64,000 nucleotides of DNA from Planomicrobium sp. Y74 (lineage in GTDB: Bacteria > Bacillota > Bacilli > Bacillales_A > Planococcaceae): NCBI RefSeq assembly GCF_003668635.1, contig NZ_RCWH01000009.1, positions 1 through 64,000 of the forward strand, given 5' to 3'. Each line of letters opens with the position of its first letter. The first letter of the stretch is position 1. The translations under genes were made by a program, and so were the position numbers. Below the pieces are notes generated by a model, which saw only the letters and a program-made list of their open reading frames with translations, made no database searches and was not told the DNA's origin. This document shows, piece after piece, positions 34,657-43,646 of this stretch.

Positions 34657-34876
34657 GCAGTTTTTCAATTGATTTTAATTTCTGAAACTTTTTAGGACTG
34701 CCAAATTATTGAGCGCTTTTAGATGAAATAGTCTTATATAAATATAGAAGATTTTTTAATTTAACTGTTCCTTCCACCATATTACTTATTTTTATTAAAA
34801 ATACATTAATTAGTAAAAAAAAGTGCTAATATGATCAGAGATAGAATTTGTAAGTGAAAGGGGAAAGTGATAGGTA

Positions 34877-36262
34877 ATGAATAGTTTTTTCAACAAGGTT
34901 GCATTGTTCTTCATCGTTGCCGTTTTGGTGATTTCCAGTATAGGGCTTAGCCCCGCGTCCGCAGGGACACCGTTTAAAGATGTTTCTTCAAGTGAAGAAC
35001 AGATTTTATACCTGTATGAGAAAGGGCTCATCCATGGAATTTCCGCTACAGAATTTGGAATGAGACATTCAGTAACTCGTGAACAAGCCGTTACAATGAT
35101 CGGCCGTGCACTAGGATTTGATGGAACAGAGAGATCCACGAAATTCACTGATGTCAGTTCTTCGCGCTATAGCTCAGGCTACATTCAATCAGCTGTGGAC
35201 CAAGGAATCGTCTCCGGCTATCCAGATGGCAGTTTCAAGCCACAGCAACCGATGACACGCGGAGAAATGGCTTATGTGCTAAGCAAAGCTTTCAATTTGT
35301 CGAAAACAAGTTCTGTCTTCTTTACAGATATCCAAGTGAATCATGATGAAAAGAGTCTTTATTCGGCAATAAATAAAATAGCTACAGCCGGAATAACAGC
35401 CGGTACAGGCGGAGGAAATTACTCGCCGAACAAAGAATTAATCCGCAAAGAATTCGCGATTTTCTTGGCACGGGCTTTAAATTCCGAATTTAAAGTGACT
35501 TTCCAAAATGTTACAATCGATACTTTATCATCTACTACCGATAATTTAAACGTTCGTACAGGTCCATCAACTAATTACAATATAATCGGTCAAATTCACA
35601 AAGGCGATATAGTCGAAGTTTATGGCTATAATAACGGATGGGTTTACGGTAAGACCGGAAGCCTTACTGGTTATTTCAGCCTTAGTTTTTTAGCTAAGAA
35701 CACGCCTATTCCCACAAGAGTTATGGTTATCGATGCCGGACATGGCGAGCATGATCCAGGAGCAGCTGCGAACGGATTGGTAGAAAAAGCTGTGAATTTA
35801 GATGTCGCACTCCGGGTTGAAAAATTGTTAAAAGCAAAAGGCATTACTGTGTTAATGACTCGCAGAACGGATGTATTCTATAGCTTAGATTACCGTGCGG
35901 CCTTCGGCGTTAAGAATGGAGCAGATGCTTTTGTCAGCATTCACTCAAATTCTCATGGCTCAACAACAGTAGGCGGTTCCGAGACTTTCTATTCAGCTTC
36001 TGTAGCGAATGACAGTAAGCAACTTGCAACATTCATCCAAAATCGTTTGTACAAAGCAATGGAACATCCTAACAGAGGCGTAAAAGCAGAAAACTTCCGT
36101 GTTCTTGCAGCAAATCCACTTCCGGCGGCTCTTGTAGAGCTTGGATTCCTGACTAACTCTTCTGATGCGGCGAAATTGGCAACCTCCACATATAAAGAAA
36201 AAGCAGCTATTGCTATAGCTGATGGAATTGAAGAATACTATATATGGAAAGAAAGACAATAA
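34877..36262 (+). CDS. SLH-SH3-N-acetylmuramoyl-L-alanine amidase
   Basis: 461 residues. Signal peptide (1-29, ending SPASAG), three S-layer-homology repeats (about 30-205, for example FTDVSSSRYSSGYIQSAVDQ and GIVSGYPDGSFKP), an SH3b domain (220-275, NLNVRTGPSTNYNIIGQI), and an amidase-3 domain (VMVIDAGHGEHDPGA; VSIHSNSH; ALVELGFLTN). The zinc His residues are in GHGE and SIHSN, and the catalytic Glu in VELGF. It cleaves the peptide from muramic acid outside the cell while bound to secondary wall polymer through the SLH repeats. Confidence 0.92.
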   Translation: MNSFFNKVALFFIVAVLVISSIGLSPASAGTPFKDVSSSEEQILYLYEKGLIHGISATEFGMRHSVTREQAVTMIGRALGFDGTERSTKFTDVSSSRYSSGYIQSAVDQGIVSGYPDGSFKPQQPMTRGEMAYVLSKAFNLSKTSSVFFTDIQVNHDEKSLYSAINKIATAGITAGTGGGNYSPNKELIRKEFAIFLARALNSEFKVTFQNVTIDTLSSTTDNLNVRTGPSTNYNIIGQIHKGDIVEVYGYNNGWVYGKTGSLTGYFSLSFLAKNTPIPTRVMVIDAGHGEHDPGAAANGLVEKAVNLDVALRVEKLLKAKGITVLMTRRTDVFYSLDYRAAFGVKNGADAFVSIHSNSHGSTTVGGSETFYSASVANDSKQLATFIQNRLYKAMEHPNRGVKAENFRVLAANPLPAALVELGFLTNSSDAAKLATSTYKEKAAIAIADGIEEYYIWKERQ

Positions 36263-36280
36263 AACCGAATCATCTAAAAA

Positions 36281-36308
36281 GCGGACTTTAGCCAGTCCGT
36301 TTTTTTTC
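36281..36308 (+). terminator. Terminator of the amidase gene
   Basis: GCGGACT and AGTCCGT pair around TTAGCC, followed by TTTTTTTT. Confidence 0.85.
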
Positions 36309-36357
36309 GAATACTTATCTATACGAATCAAAGCACCTGAATGTAGGAGGAAAATAA

Positions 36358-38022
36358 ATGAAAAAACTATCAACTACTTCTTTCTTGCTGATTTTGTTGT
36401 CAGCATTCATCAGCATTCCTGGTTTTGCAGAAACTCCAAACAACACAGAAAAAGTAATTATTTCATTCGAAAATGACATCGATTTTGAAGAGCTCGAGAA
36501 AATGGGCGCTGAAATACATAGCGAGCTCGACGCTATATCATCTGTTATCGCCACTTTGCCAGAAGCTGTGATAATGAAAGCAAATACTGACACGGATGGG
36601 TCCATAAAATCGATTTCAGAAGACGAAATTTTCAAGGTTGCTGCCCAACAGCCTACTTGGGGATATCAGCACATCAAAGCTCCTAGCGCATTAAAACTTG
36701 GCTATACAGGAAAAGGAGTGAAAATTGCGGTCATTGATACGGGAATTAATGCGAGCCATCCTGATTTAAGGGTAGCCGGAGGTATTTCTATGATCGGTGA
36801 TTCTTCGCCACTTACTGACGGCAATGGCCATGGAACACACGTTGCCGGAGTCATCGGGGGGCTAAACAATTCTATCGGTGTTGTCGGAGCTGCACCAGAT
36901 GCAGAAATCTATTCTGTAAAAGTCCTGGGCAGCGATGGAGCTGGAAAGCTTGAAAATGTATTGAACGGAATTCAATGGGCCATTGACCAAAAAATGGACA
37001 TTATTAACCTTAGTTTAACTACAGAAAACGATATCCCGGAACTGCAGGAATTATTAAAGAAAGCATTTCAACAAGGCATACTTATCGTGGGCGCCGCAGG
37101 GAATATCGAAACCCTTACGCAAGAACAGGAAGATACCCTTTATCCTGCTCGATACCCTTCCGTTATTGCAGTGGGCTCAATAAAAAATGACAATGCCTTA
37201 TCCAACTTCTCATACCAAGGTCCTTCAGTTGAGCTTGTGGCTCCTGGACAAGGTATCAATAGCACCTATTCAAACGCAGAAACGATTACACAAGAAGATT
37301 ATAAAGTAAGCCAAGGGACATCCGTCTCTACTCCATTCGTGGCAGCAATCTTTGCGCAATACATGGAGGCCTATCCTCACCTAAGCAACACCCAATTGCG
37401 TGAGACTGTGAAACGTTCATTAATCGATTTAGGAGTTAAAGGAAAAGACCGTTCATTTGGATACGGACTCGTCCAGTCCATTCAGGTTCAAGCGGCTCTT
37501 TTTCCTGATTTAAAAACGAACTTCTGGTATACAGATTCTATTCAATATATTTTTGACCGTAGCATTACCAATGGTTTTCCTGACGGTACATTCCGGCCTG
37601 CTTCCTCTATTACACGAGCTGATGCAATGACGATGATAGGACGTGCTATAGGTATGCAACCGGATTCAAGCCAGCATTATTTCACAGATGTATCGAAAAC
37701 TTCTTATTCTGCAGGCTATATCAATAAAGCTTATGAACTTGGTTACATCAAAGGCATGCCGGATGGCAGCTTTCAACCAAATGCGCCAATTAAGCGAGGG
37801 GATATGGCGGTTATTATAGAGCGTGTATTTACCTTTACTTCTTCCGGCGGCAGTTCTTTCTCAGATGTTAATGAATCCAAGTATTACGCAGAAGCTATCC
37901 AAGCTGCTTATGAAAATGGAATTGTACAAGGGTTTGATGATCATACATTCCGACCTGAAGCGGCTATAACACGAGCTGAAAATGCTGTGATTTTGAGCAA
38001 GTCACTAAAGTATCAGCAATAA
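36358..38022 (+). CDS. SLH-anchored subtilisin-family serine protease
   Basis: 554 residues. Signal peptide (1-23), an inhibitor-I9-like propeptide (about 30-90), the S8 catalytic domain (100-380) with Asp in AVIDTGINASHPDL, His in DGNGHGTHVAGVI and Ser in SQGTSVSTPF, and three C-terminal SLH repeats (about 390-554, for example GFPDGTFRPASSITRADAM). It would be secreted, mature by removing the propeptide, and stay on the cell surface. ATG follows GGAGG. Next to another SLH enzyme on the same strand, each with its own terminator. Confidence 0.93.
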   Translation: MKKLSTTSFLLILLSAFISIPGFAETPNNTEKVIISFENDIDFEELEKMGAEIHSELDAISSVIATLPEAVIMKANTDTDGSIKSISEDEIFKVAAQQPTWGYQHIKAPSALKLGYTGKGVKIAVIDTGINASHPDLRVAGGISMIGDSSPLTDGNGHGTHVAGVIGGLNNSIGVVGAAPDAEIYSVKVLGSDGAGKLENVLNGIQWAIDQKMDIINLSLTTENDIPELQELLKKAFQQGILIVGAAGNIETLTQEQEDTLYPARYPSVIAVGSIKNDNALSNFSYQGPSVELVAPGQGINSTYSNAETITQEDYKVSQGTSVSTPFVAAIFAQYMEAYPHLSNTQLRETVKRSLIDLGVKGKDRSFGYGLVQSIQVQAALFPDLKTNFWYTDSIQYIFDRSITNGFPDGTFRPASSITRADAMTMIGRAIGMQPDSSQHYFTDVSKTSYSAGYINKAYELGYIKGMPDGSFQPNAPIKRGDMAVIIERVFTFTSSGGSSFSDVNESKYYAEAIQAAYENGIVQGFDDHTFRPEAAITRAENAVILSKSLKYQQ

Positions 38023-38031
38023 AATAGTTAT

Positions 38032-38066
38032 AAGGAGTTGTGGTTAATTGCCACAGCTCCTTTTTG
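38032..38066 (+). terminator. Terminator of the protease gene
   Basis: AAGGAGTTGTGG and CCACAGCTCCTT pair around TTAATTG and are followed by TTTG. Confidence 0.85.
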
Positions 38067-38286
38067 TTGTGCCCGGTAGTGTAATCTGTAGGGGTAAGTC
38101 TCGAATTGTGTAAGCAGCAGAAGCAACCGTTAGCCAAGCTAAAAGGGGGCCATGACACTGTAGAATCTGCAGGAAGCGGCCGGCGAGGAACTCGAACTTT
38201 ATATAAGACTTGATGCGATTGGGTGAGTCTGCCCAATTCTGCCCAAGTATGCTACACTGTTGCCAATCTGAGTAAGGAGTGATTTT

Positions 38287-38412
38287 ATGCCTGGAATTTT
38301 TATTATAGGTACCAACTCTAATGTCGGCAACACCATTATGTGTGGAAAGAAGTTTTTCCATGAAATTGAGGATATATATAGTTACTTCTTACGACAGGCA
38401 ATAGAAGTATAA
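38287..38412 (+). CDS. Very small protein or gene fragment
   Basis: 41 codons starting MPGIFIIGTNSNVGNTIMCG, with an excellent ribosome binding site (AAGGAGTG, six bases before the ATG). It ends 66 bases before dif-like site S3. The start resembles short germination-type proteins only loosely, so I leave the function open. It could be a truncated gene cut off by module exchange. Confidence 0.4.
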   Translation: MPGIFIIGTNSNVGNTIMCGKKFFHEIEDIYSYFLRQAIEV

Positions 38413-38478
38413 AGACGAGAAGAGGATTACAAAACCACTTACAACCAGTGCAATACTATAGCATACTCCTGAATTTTT

Positions 38479-38506
38479 AGTTTACATATCATGAATCATC
38501 GGAAGA
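38479..38506 (-). other. dif-like XerC/XerD site S3
   Basis: AGTTTACATAT, centre CATGAA, TCATCGGAAGA: 11-6-11. The left arm equals the window's XerD-like consensus. The arm faces the 3' end of the small gene ending at 38412. Confidence 0.6.
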
Positions 38507-38631
38507 AATAGGGAATGCGAACTAGTTGAATTAGTAAGGAAGAAAAAATGCTGCTCCAGGTCGGAACTAAAAGATGGGCACAGCCAACCATTTTTCGACA
38601 TACTGAAACTACCAAATAAAAGGAAGTGTAA

Positions 38632-38815
38632 AATATAAACAAACTTAAAACTGCCGAGTACAAGGAGTATATCGCCAAGCTCAATATCGAAGAAGGACGG
38701 AAAGCAGCGGACCTTGCTTATGAAGTCGGGGTCAGTGCTGACAACTGTGCGATAACGGGCAAAAGAGTACCGGAAAAAGCAGGAACGACTGGCGAATCAA
38801 CTATTAGCATCCTCC
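38632..38815 (+). pseudogene. IS3-family transposase OrfA remnant
   Basis: A plus-strand frame reads KTAEYKEYIAKLNIEEGRKA and ADLAYEVGVSADN, and after a frameshift KEYRKKQERLANQLLA. This is the helix-turn-helix part of an IS3/IS150-type OrfA. No OrfB or terminal repeats are visible nearby, so only a scar of the insertion sequence remains. Confidence 0.65.
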
Positions 38816-39161
38816 TGATTCCCTTATCGATAGTATGGAAAAATTATTTCAGACCGTAGAATGGGTTTTCTGTACATGAGTACCGTGTTTTTATGGAAAT
38901 TTTTTCTTTAAAGTTTGTTATTATTACCTAATTTAGGGTATACATAAAATATTTACATAAGTATTAATTATTATCGAAAGAAGTGTTTTGGAATCAAATT
39001 CCTTACTTATAGAAACTAATAAGGTTTAGAAACAGAACTATTTTCTAGGGTTAAAAGGATGAGGATTTAATAGGTGCAGTAATAAGACAAATAGAACTTA
39101 GTGGCTTAAATTTTATAAGAATTATTAATTAAAATAAATTCCCGTGGGAAAGGTGATAAAA
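38816..39161. other. AT-rich stretch before the LuxR-type regulator
   Basis: Probably holds the regulator's promoter. A poor dif-like candidate at 38950 was rejected. Nothing else seen. Confidence 0.35.
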
Positions 39162-41297
39162 ATGACTTCGCCCTTCGAACTCTTAGAAGAAATACAAGAA
39201 GTGTATGGCACCTATTATGGATTAACCTTCTTTTTAACAGATGAGAAAGGAAATATCCTAGTTCTACCAGAAGGAAGCAACGAATTATGTAATTTATTAC
39301 TTCGTCAGGAAGACTTTTTTTCTCTTGGAATCCACAATATTTTAAAGCAAGTTAACTATATTTCTGAGGTTTTTTTGCATGAAATGTTACCTGGTCTTTA
39401 CGTAGTTGCGGCACCAGTAAAACCTAGCGCAAACTCCATGTATTATTTATGGGGAGGGTTTTTAAGGGATGAAATAACACCAGAAGTAACAGAAAGAACA
39501 CTGAAAGAAAAATATAATATAGACTTATCCAATGAAAAAATTTCGATGCAGTTACCGAAAATCATAGAAAATAATCAGGAAGAGTGGCTTCATAGAACAA
39601 GTCAGGTTGCCGAATTAGCAACTATTTGTTTGCGCAGAGAAAATACAGATTCTGTTTCTGAATTCTCTACGGAGTTATTTCGTAATTACAAAAATACAAA
39701 ACCAAGCGAATTTTCGAATCTGTTCTCTAAAATTCTTAATTACAGTACGGAAATTGATTTTTTAGGAATTGCAGAGCAATCAGGGGAAGAATTATATGAA
39801 GTTTCCGAAGTGAAAGGTGCCGGAGCGGAATCTCTTAATGGCATTTCTTTTACACTTGGAGAGGGTTTTCTTGGTCGCCCTCTTTTGACAGGTGAAAGCA
39901 CACATTGGCAAGATGTAGAGAACGATCGCCGTTCACGCTTTTTCCATCCATTTTCTGTTAAACCGAAATCATTATTTTGTGAACCAATTAATAGACACGA
40001 TGGCTCTTTATCCCTTGTATTTGGAGGCAGTTTTTCGCAAAAACAAATTAGCGCTGATGCGGTAATTTTGGGGAAAACATTAGCGGTATTAATAGAAAAC
40101 AATTTATTGGTACATGCATTGCGCATGGAAAATATGCACCAGTTAACCCGACTCACATCACTAGTTGATATTTGTAAATTAATGGCTTCTACCCCGGACT
40201 TGAGAAGAATCTTATTTATTCTTGTGGATATCAGTATTAATTTGGTTGATGGACCATTTTCTTGTGTTGTTTTAAAGGATAAAAAGAACAGTAAAGTACA
40301 ACTGGTATCCAGAGGAGATTTTAACGGCCAGCTTGAAACATATGTAAAAGATGTGGTCAGACGCTCACATAATTTGTCTGCCCCTCCTGTACCCAATTTG
40401 CAGGAACCTTACCTTCACTTCTTGGAAAAAGAGGAGAAGGTTATTGAATGTCCCTTAATGCATGGGGATGAGTTATTAGGAATTTTATGTGTTGGTGTGC
40501 CGCTTCAGAATGATTCACATTTACAAGAACATCTTGCCTTTTTGCAGACTCTGTCGATCATAGGAAGTGTTTCTTTGCAGCAGGTTAGTCAAAGTGATTC
40601 AGGCTTAGAGGCTGAGAAAGTAGAAGCGTTGCATCAAGCTATAGCAGAATTTGATCCGCATGCGTTTGAATTAGCAGAAGAAGCTGCTTTATTGGCTGCA
40701 GAATTCACAACTAAAATAGAAATGCCGGCAAATATAGCCAAAGATATTATTCAAGCCTGTCAGCTTGCTTATTATTCTTTGAACTTCCTTAGAGGAACTT
40801 TTCCAGGAGGCAATATAGTATCTATCATTGAAGAAGGAAGATCGACAGGTAAAGGTGAATATCTTATCAATGCTGAAGACTTAAAAACCACTAGTCAGAT
40901 ATTCGCGCTTGTGGATACGTATATACAGAAGAATCACAGTTTAGAAGCTGTTATGCATTTAAAAAAAGCCGGAGAAGATATGTTTAATCAATTTCTGTCG
41001 TTCGTGCGAAGCAACCATATAATAGAAAAAGAATTTATTCTAGCGGATAGTTTTGACGATCAAGAAGAATATTCTCTGACTGAAGCCGTACAAAAATTAA
41101 AGGATTTATCTCCTAGAGAAAAGGAAGTGCTAGCATTAATCTCTGAAGGAAAGAATAATCGCGAGATTGCTTCTCAGCTTTATATAAGCGATCATACAGT
41201 AAAAAATCATGTGACTAAAATTTTTCAAAAAATGGGCGTTACAGACCGAGCAAATGCTATTTCAAAAGTTTATCGAAGTTTCTACAATCATAGTTAA
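39162..41297 (+). CDS. PocR/GAF-type sensor with LuxR HTH
   Basis: 711 residues from the ATG at 39162, five bases after AAAGGTGA. The N-terminus (SPFELLEEIQEVYGTYYGLT) resembles the PocR sensory domain. Residues about 180-330 and 330-480 look like two GAF domains. The C-terminal 65 residues are a LuxR/GerE helix-turn-helix (LSPREKEVLALISEGKNNRE, then IASQLYISDHTVKNHV). It is a cytoplasmic one-component sensor. Its position just ahead of the Tad pilus locus, on the same strand, suggests it activates that locus. Confidence 0.85.
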   Translation: MTSPFELLEEIQEVYGTYYGLTFFLTDEKGNILVLPEGSNELCNLLLRQEDFFSLGIHNILKQVNYISEVFLHEMLPGLYVVAAPVKPSANSMYYLWGGFLRDEITPEVTERTLKEKYNIDLSNEKISMQLPKIIENNQEEWLHRTSQVAELATICLRRENTDSVSEFSTELFRNYKNTKPSEFSNLFSKILNYSTEIDFLGIAEQSGEELYEVSEVKGAGAESLNGISFTLGEGFLGRPLLTGESTHWQDVENDRRSRFFHPFSVKPKSLFCEPINRHDGSLSLVFGGSFSQKQISADAVILGKTLAVLIENNLLVHALRMENMHQLTRLTSLVDICKLMASTPDLRRILFILVDISINLVDGPFSCVVLKDKKNSKVQLVSRGDFNGQLETYVKDVVRRSHNLSAPPVPNLQEPYLHFLEKEEKVIECPLMHGDELLGILCVGVPLQNDSHLQEHLAFLQTLSIIGSVSLQQVSQSDSGLEAEKVEALHQAIAEFDPHAFELAEEAALLAAEFTTKIEMPANIAKDIIQACQLAYYSLNFLRGTFPGGNIVSIIEEGRSTGKGEYLINAEDLKTTSQIFALVDTYIQKNHSLEAVMHLKKAGEDMFNQFLSFVRSNHIIEKEFILADSFDDQEEYSLTEAVQKLKDLSPREKEVLALISEGKNNREIASQLYISDHTVKNHVTKIFQKMGVTDRANAISKVYRSFYNHS

Positions 41298-41529
41298 CCT
41301 AAACGTTAAATGATGATGTGTCGAACAATTATAATAAGGCATTTGTAAATCCCGTTTTTATTGAGAAGTCGAGACATATAAATGGGAGGATGAGGGGATA
41401 GCTGTTTTATGATATAACAGTTAAGATGTGCCTATACCTTTCTGCGCTCAATTTATTCACTCTTCAGCTAAGACCGCAATAAGAGTGTTGGAAGCTATAA
41501 ACATACTGATTATTAAAAGGAGGAAAGAG

Positions 41530-41793
41530 ATGGCGAAAAGAGGAATACTTCCATTGCAGATGGACTGTATGATGTTGTTCCAGTCTAATCCCTCATTAAC
41601 TGTAACCGTTGAGGAACTTGTTGGTAAAATGGGGGAAACCTATGAGAATCTCCAGCCGGTATTGGATCTTTTATTGAAGCAAGGAATTATCCGTAAGTCG
41701 GGAGAGATTCCGGCTTTATTATTCAGTTATCAAGAGCCAGTTACGGTCGCTGAGTTCGAATTTGATGTAACAGATCGAGAGATTATACAATAA
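41530..41793 (+). CDS. Small winged-helix-like protein
   Basis: 87 residues from the ATG at 41530 with AAAGGAGGAAAGAG upstream; an upstream start at 41428 has no signal. NPSLTVTVEELVGKMGETYE and NLQPVLDLLLKQGIIRKSG fit a winged-helix fold. It has its own terminator. It stands between the LuxR-type regulator and the DUF192/Flp genes and may regulate them. Confidence 0.6.
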   Translation: MAKRGILPLQMDCMMLFQSNPSLTVTVEELVGKMGETYENLQPVLDLLLKQGIIRKSGEIPALLFSYQEPVTVAEFEFDVTDREIIQ

Positions 41794-41810
41794 TAAAAAT
41801 CCGCATATGA

Positions 41811-41845
41811 GCAGGAATCGGTTAAAAAACCCGATTCCTGCTTTT
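41811..41845 (+). terminator. Terminator
   Basis: GCAGGAATCGG and CCGATTCCTGC pair around TTAAAAAAC, followed by TTTTAT. Confidence 0.85.
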
Positions 41846-42076
41846 ATATTTGATTTTTCATAAAAGAGCTAGGAATAGAAAAAGGAAACTAGGAATGTAA
41901 AGGGATTCAATAGGAGTATCTTTAAAAATCTGCTTGTTTGTAGGACTAGACTCTTATTGCGAAATTTAAAATAATAACAGGAGAAACAGGGGATATTTAT
42001 TATTTTGAAAACGTTGCATACTAAGTTTTGTAAGTTGGTCAGCAAAACTACAAAAGACGCAGGGGGGTTTAATCAG

Positions 42077-42427
42077 ATGGAATTGATCAACTACTCTACT
42101 GGCTCTATGATTGCAAAAGAAGTAAAGCAAGCGCATCGCTTTTGGCCGAGATTTAAAGGGTTGATGTTTACAAATTCCATGCCGGCCGGAAGAGCACTTC
42201 ACTTGGCACCATGCAATTCGATTCATACCTTCTTTATGAAATACGAAATTGATGTTTTATACATTAATAAAGAGAATGAAATAGTAGGGATAGAGGAATG
42301 TTTGAAACCCGGACGATTGGGTTCTAGATTTTCAGGGGCAAGTTCTGTAATTGAGTTTCCAGCTGGAGCAATCAACCATCTTACCGCTGCTGTCGGTCAC
42401 ACTGTAGCATTTGTCGAAGATATATAA
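42077..42427 (+). CDS. DUF192 family protein
   Basis: 116 residues from the ATG at 42077 with AGGGGGGT nine bases upstream. Typical DUF192 blocks are visible: RFKGLMFTNSMPAGRALHLA, CNSIHTFFMKYEIDVLYIN, and PAGAINH near the end. The biochemical role of the family is not established to my knowledge. It often sits beside Tad or other secretion loci in Gram-positives, as here, one gene before the Flp pilin. Confidence 0.85.
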   Translation: MELINYSTGSMIAKEVKQAHRFWPRFKGLMFTNSMPAGRALHLAPCNSIHTFFMKYEIDVLYINKENEIVGIEECLKPGRLGSRFSGASSVIEFPAGAINHLTAAVGHTVAFVEDI

Positions 42428-42484
42428 ATACTATGCCGTATAGCCATTGGACAAAAACTAGTTGGAAAAGGGAGAGATTTTATT

Positions 42485-42676
42485 ATGATGGAATTATTTA
42501 AAGGGTTATTTTTAGAAGAAGAAGGACAAGGGATGACTGAATATGGATTGATCTTAGGTTTGCTTGCTGTAGCGATCATTGCTGCGTTTGCCATTTTGAC
42601 TCCGCAATTTGATGTCTTAATGACCGAAATAAAAGGAATGTTATCTGCTAAACCTTCAACTACAACAACACCTTAA
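42485..42676 (+). CDS. flp: Flp-type pilin (type IVb prepilin)
   Basis: 63 residues. EEEGQGMTEYGLILGLLAVA gives the class-defining cleavage: after Gly in EEG, leaving Glu at +5 and Tyr at +6 of the mature protein, followed by a 20-residue hydrophobic helix. It is exported, trimmed by the TadV peptidase encoded next, and assembled by CpaF/TadB/TadC. A terminator directly behind the gene probably raises pilin mRNA over that of the assembly genes. Confidence 0.92.
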   Translation: MMELFKGLFLEEEGQGMTEYGLILGLLAVAIIAAFAILTPQFDVLMTEIKGMLSAKPSTTTTP

Positions 42677-42679
42677 TTA

Positions 42680-42714
42680 AAAAGGGCCCAGTAATTTGTA
42701 GGGCCCTTTTCTTA
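42680..42714 (+). terminator. Terminator between flp and tadV
   Basis: AAAAGGGCCC and GGGCCCTTTT pair around AGTAATTTGTA, followed by CTTAT. Readthrough would feed the assembly genes. Confidence 0.85.
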
Positions 42715-42761
42715 TAATAAAAAGCTTTAATATATCAAAAACGAATGAAAGGATGGCTGAC

Positions 42762-43265
42762 ATGATTAACTTTTTTTTATTGCTAATTTTAACGGTCTGC
42801 GTCATCACAGATGTGAAGAGCAGAAAAATATACAATAAAGTGATTTATCCGGCCTTGCTGCTCGGTTTCGGTTTTCATTTCTTATCTAGCGGCTGGGTGG
42901 GCTTAAGCCATTCTTTCATTGGATTTTTGATAGGCTTTGCCTTGCTGCTCATCCCTTATATACTGGGCGGAATGGGTGCAGGGGATGTGAAGCTGCTGGC
43001 TTTGATAGGTGCCTTGAAAGGTGGAACTTTCGTATTCGAATCCTTTATTTATATGGCACTCGTAGGTGGAATTATAGCGTTAGCAATCATTCTTTTCCGT
43101 GGAGGAGTAATGAAATCGCTACTCTATTCGATAATTAACTTCAGAAATGGACTTCCGAATAGCAAGTTTCTTATTTCAGGATCACTGAATACCACGTATC
43201 CATATGGAGTAGCAATTGCGGCAGGAACTGTTCTGGTTCTAATTATGGATGGAGGGATTCTATGA
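42762..43265 (+). CDS. tadV: Prepilin peptidase (TadV/CpaA)
   Basis: 167 residues from the ATG at 42762; an ATG at 42753 is too close to GAAAGG. Six or so hydrophobic segments. The two catalytic aspartates of type IV prepilin peptidases are in CVITDVKSRK (about residue 16) and GAGDVKLL (GxGD, about 73). It sits in the membrane and cuts the Flp and TadE prepilins. Its stop overlaps the tadE start (ATGA). Confidence 0.9.
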   Translation: MINFFLLLILTVCVITDVKSRKIYNKVIYPALLLGFGFHFLSSGWVGLSHSFIGFLIGFALLLIPYILGGMGAGDVKLLALIGALKGGTFVFESFIYMALVGGIIALAIILFRGGVMKSLLYSIINFRNGLPNSKFLISGSLNTTYPYGVAIAAGTVLVLIMDGGIL

Positions 43266-43636
43266 GAGAAAAAGAAGATGGTCAATCCTTAGTTGAGTTT
43301 GCTCTCGCGCTTCCCCTGATCCTTCTTTTGCTGGTCGGTGTCATTGATTTTGGCAGAGTTATTCATACGCATCTTCAACTGGAGTTAGTTACTCAAGAGG
43401 CCGTACGGATGGGAGGGCTGGGACAAACAGACGAAGTGATTCGCACTTATGCAAAAAACCAGTTCAATGCGGGAGATGCTTCTTTATTAACCGTTAACAT
43501 CTCCCCTTCCGGTACCAGAAAATCAGGAACAAACGTTACGGTTGAATTGGTATATCCGGAAAGTCTTTTTAACCCTTTAGGAAAGTATGCAATTCCCTAT
43601 ACAGTCAAGACCAGTTCGATGATAAGAGTGGAATGA
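43262..43636 (+). CDS. tadE: TadE-like pseudopilin
   Basis: 124 residues. DGQSLVEFALALPLILLLLV is the TadE signature: a processing Gly-like position followed by Glu at the right distance and one N-terminal membrane helix. The remainder is extracellular. Overlaps tadV and lies 10 bases before the next gene. Pseudopilins of this kind are needed for Flp pilus assembly. Confidence 0.9.
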   Translation: MREKEDGQSLVEFALALPLILLLLVGVIDFGRVIHTHLQLELVTQEAVRMGGLGQTDEVIRTYAKNQFNAGDASLLTVNISPSGTRKSGTNVTVELVYPESLFNPLGKYAIPYTVKTSSMIRVE

Positions 43637-43646
43637 GGGATACTGC

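Noticed and set aside
38950-38981. Further dif-like candidate (TATTTACATAA ... TTATCGAAAGA)
   Set aside because: The centre would be 10 bp, not 6-7, and it lies in an AT-rich promoter region where such matches arise by chance.
39740-40396. 218-codon open frame opposite the LuxR-type regulator
   Set aside because: Shadow frame without ribosome site or recognisable domains; the plus-strand frame is a clear multi-domain regulator.
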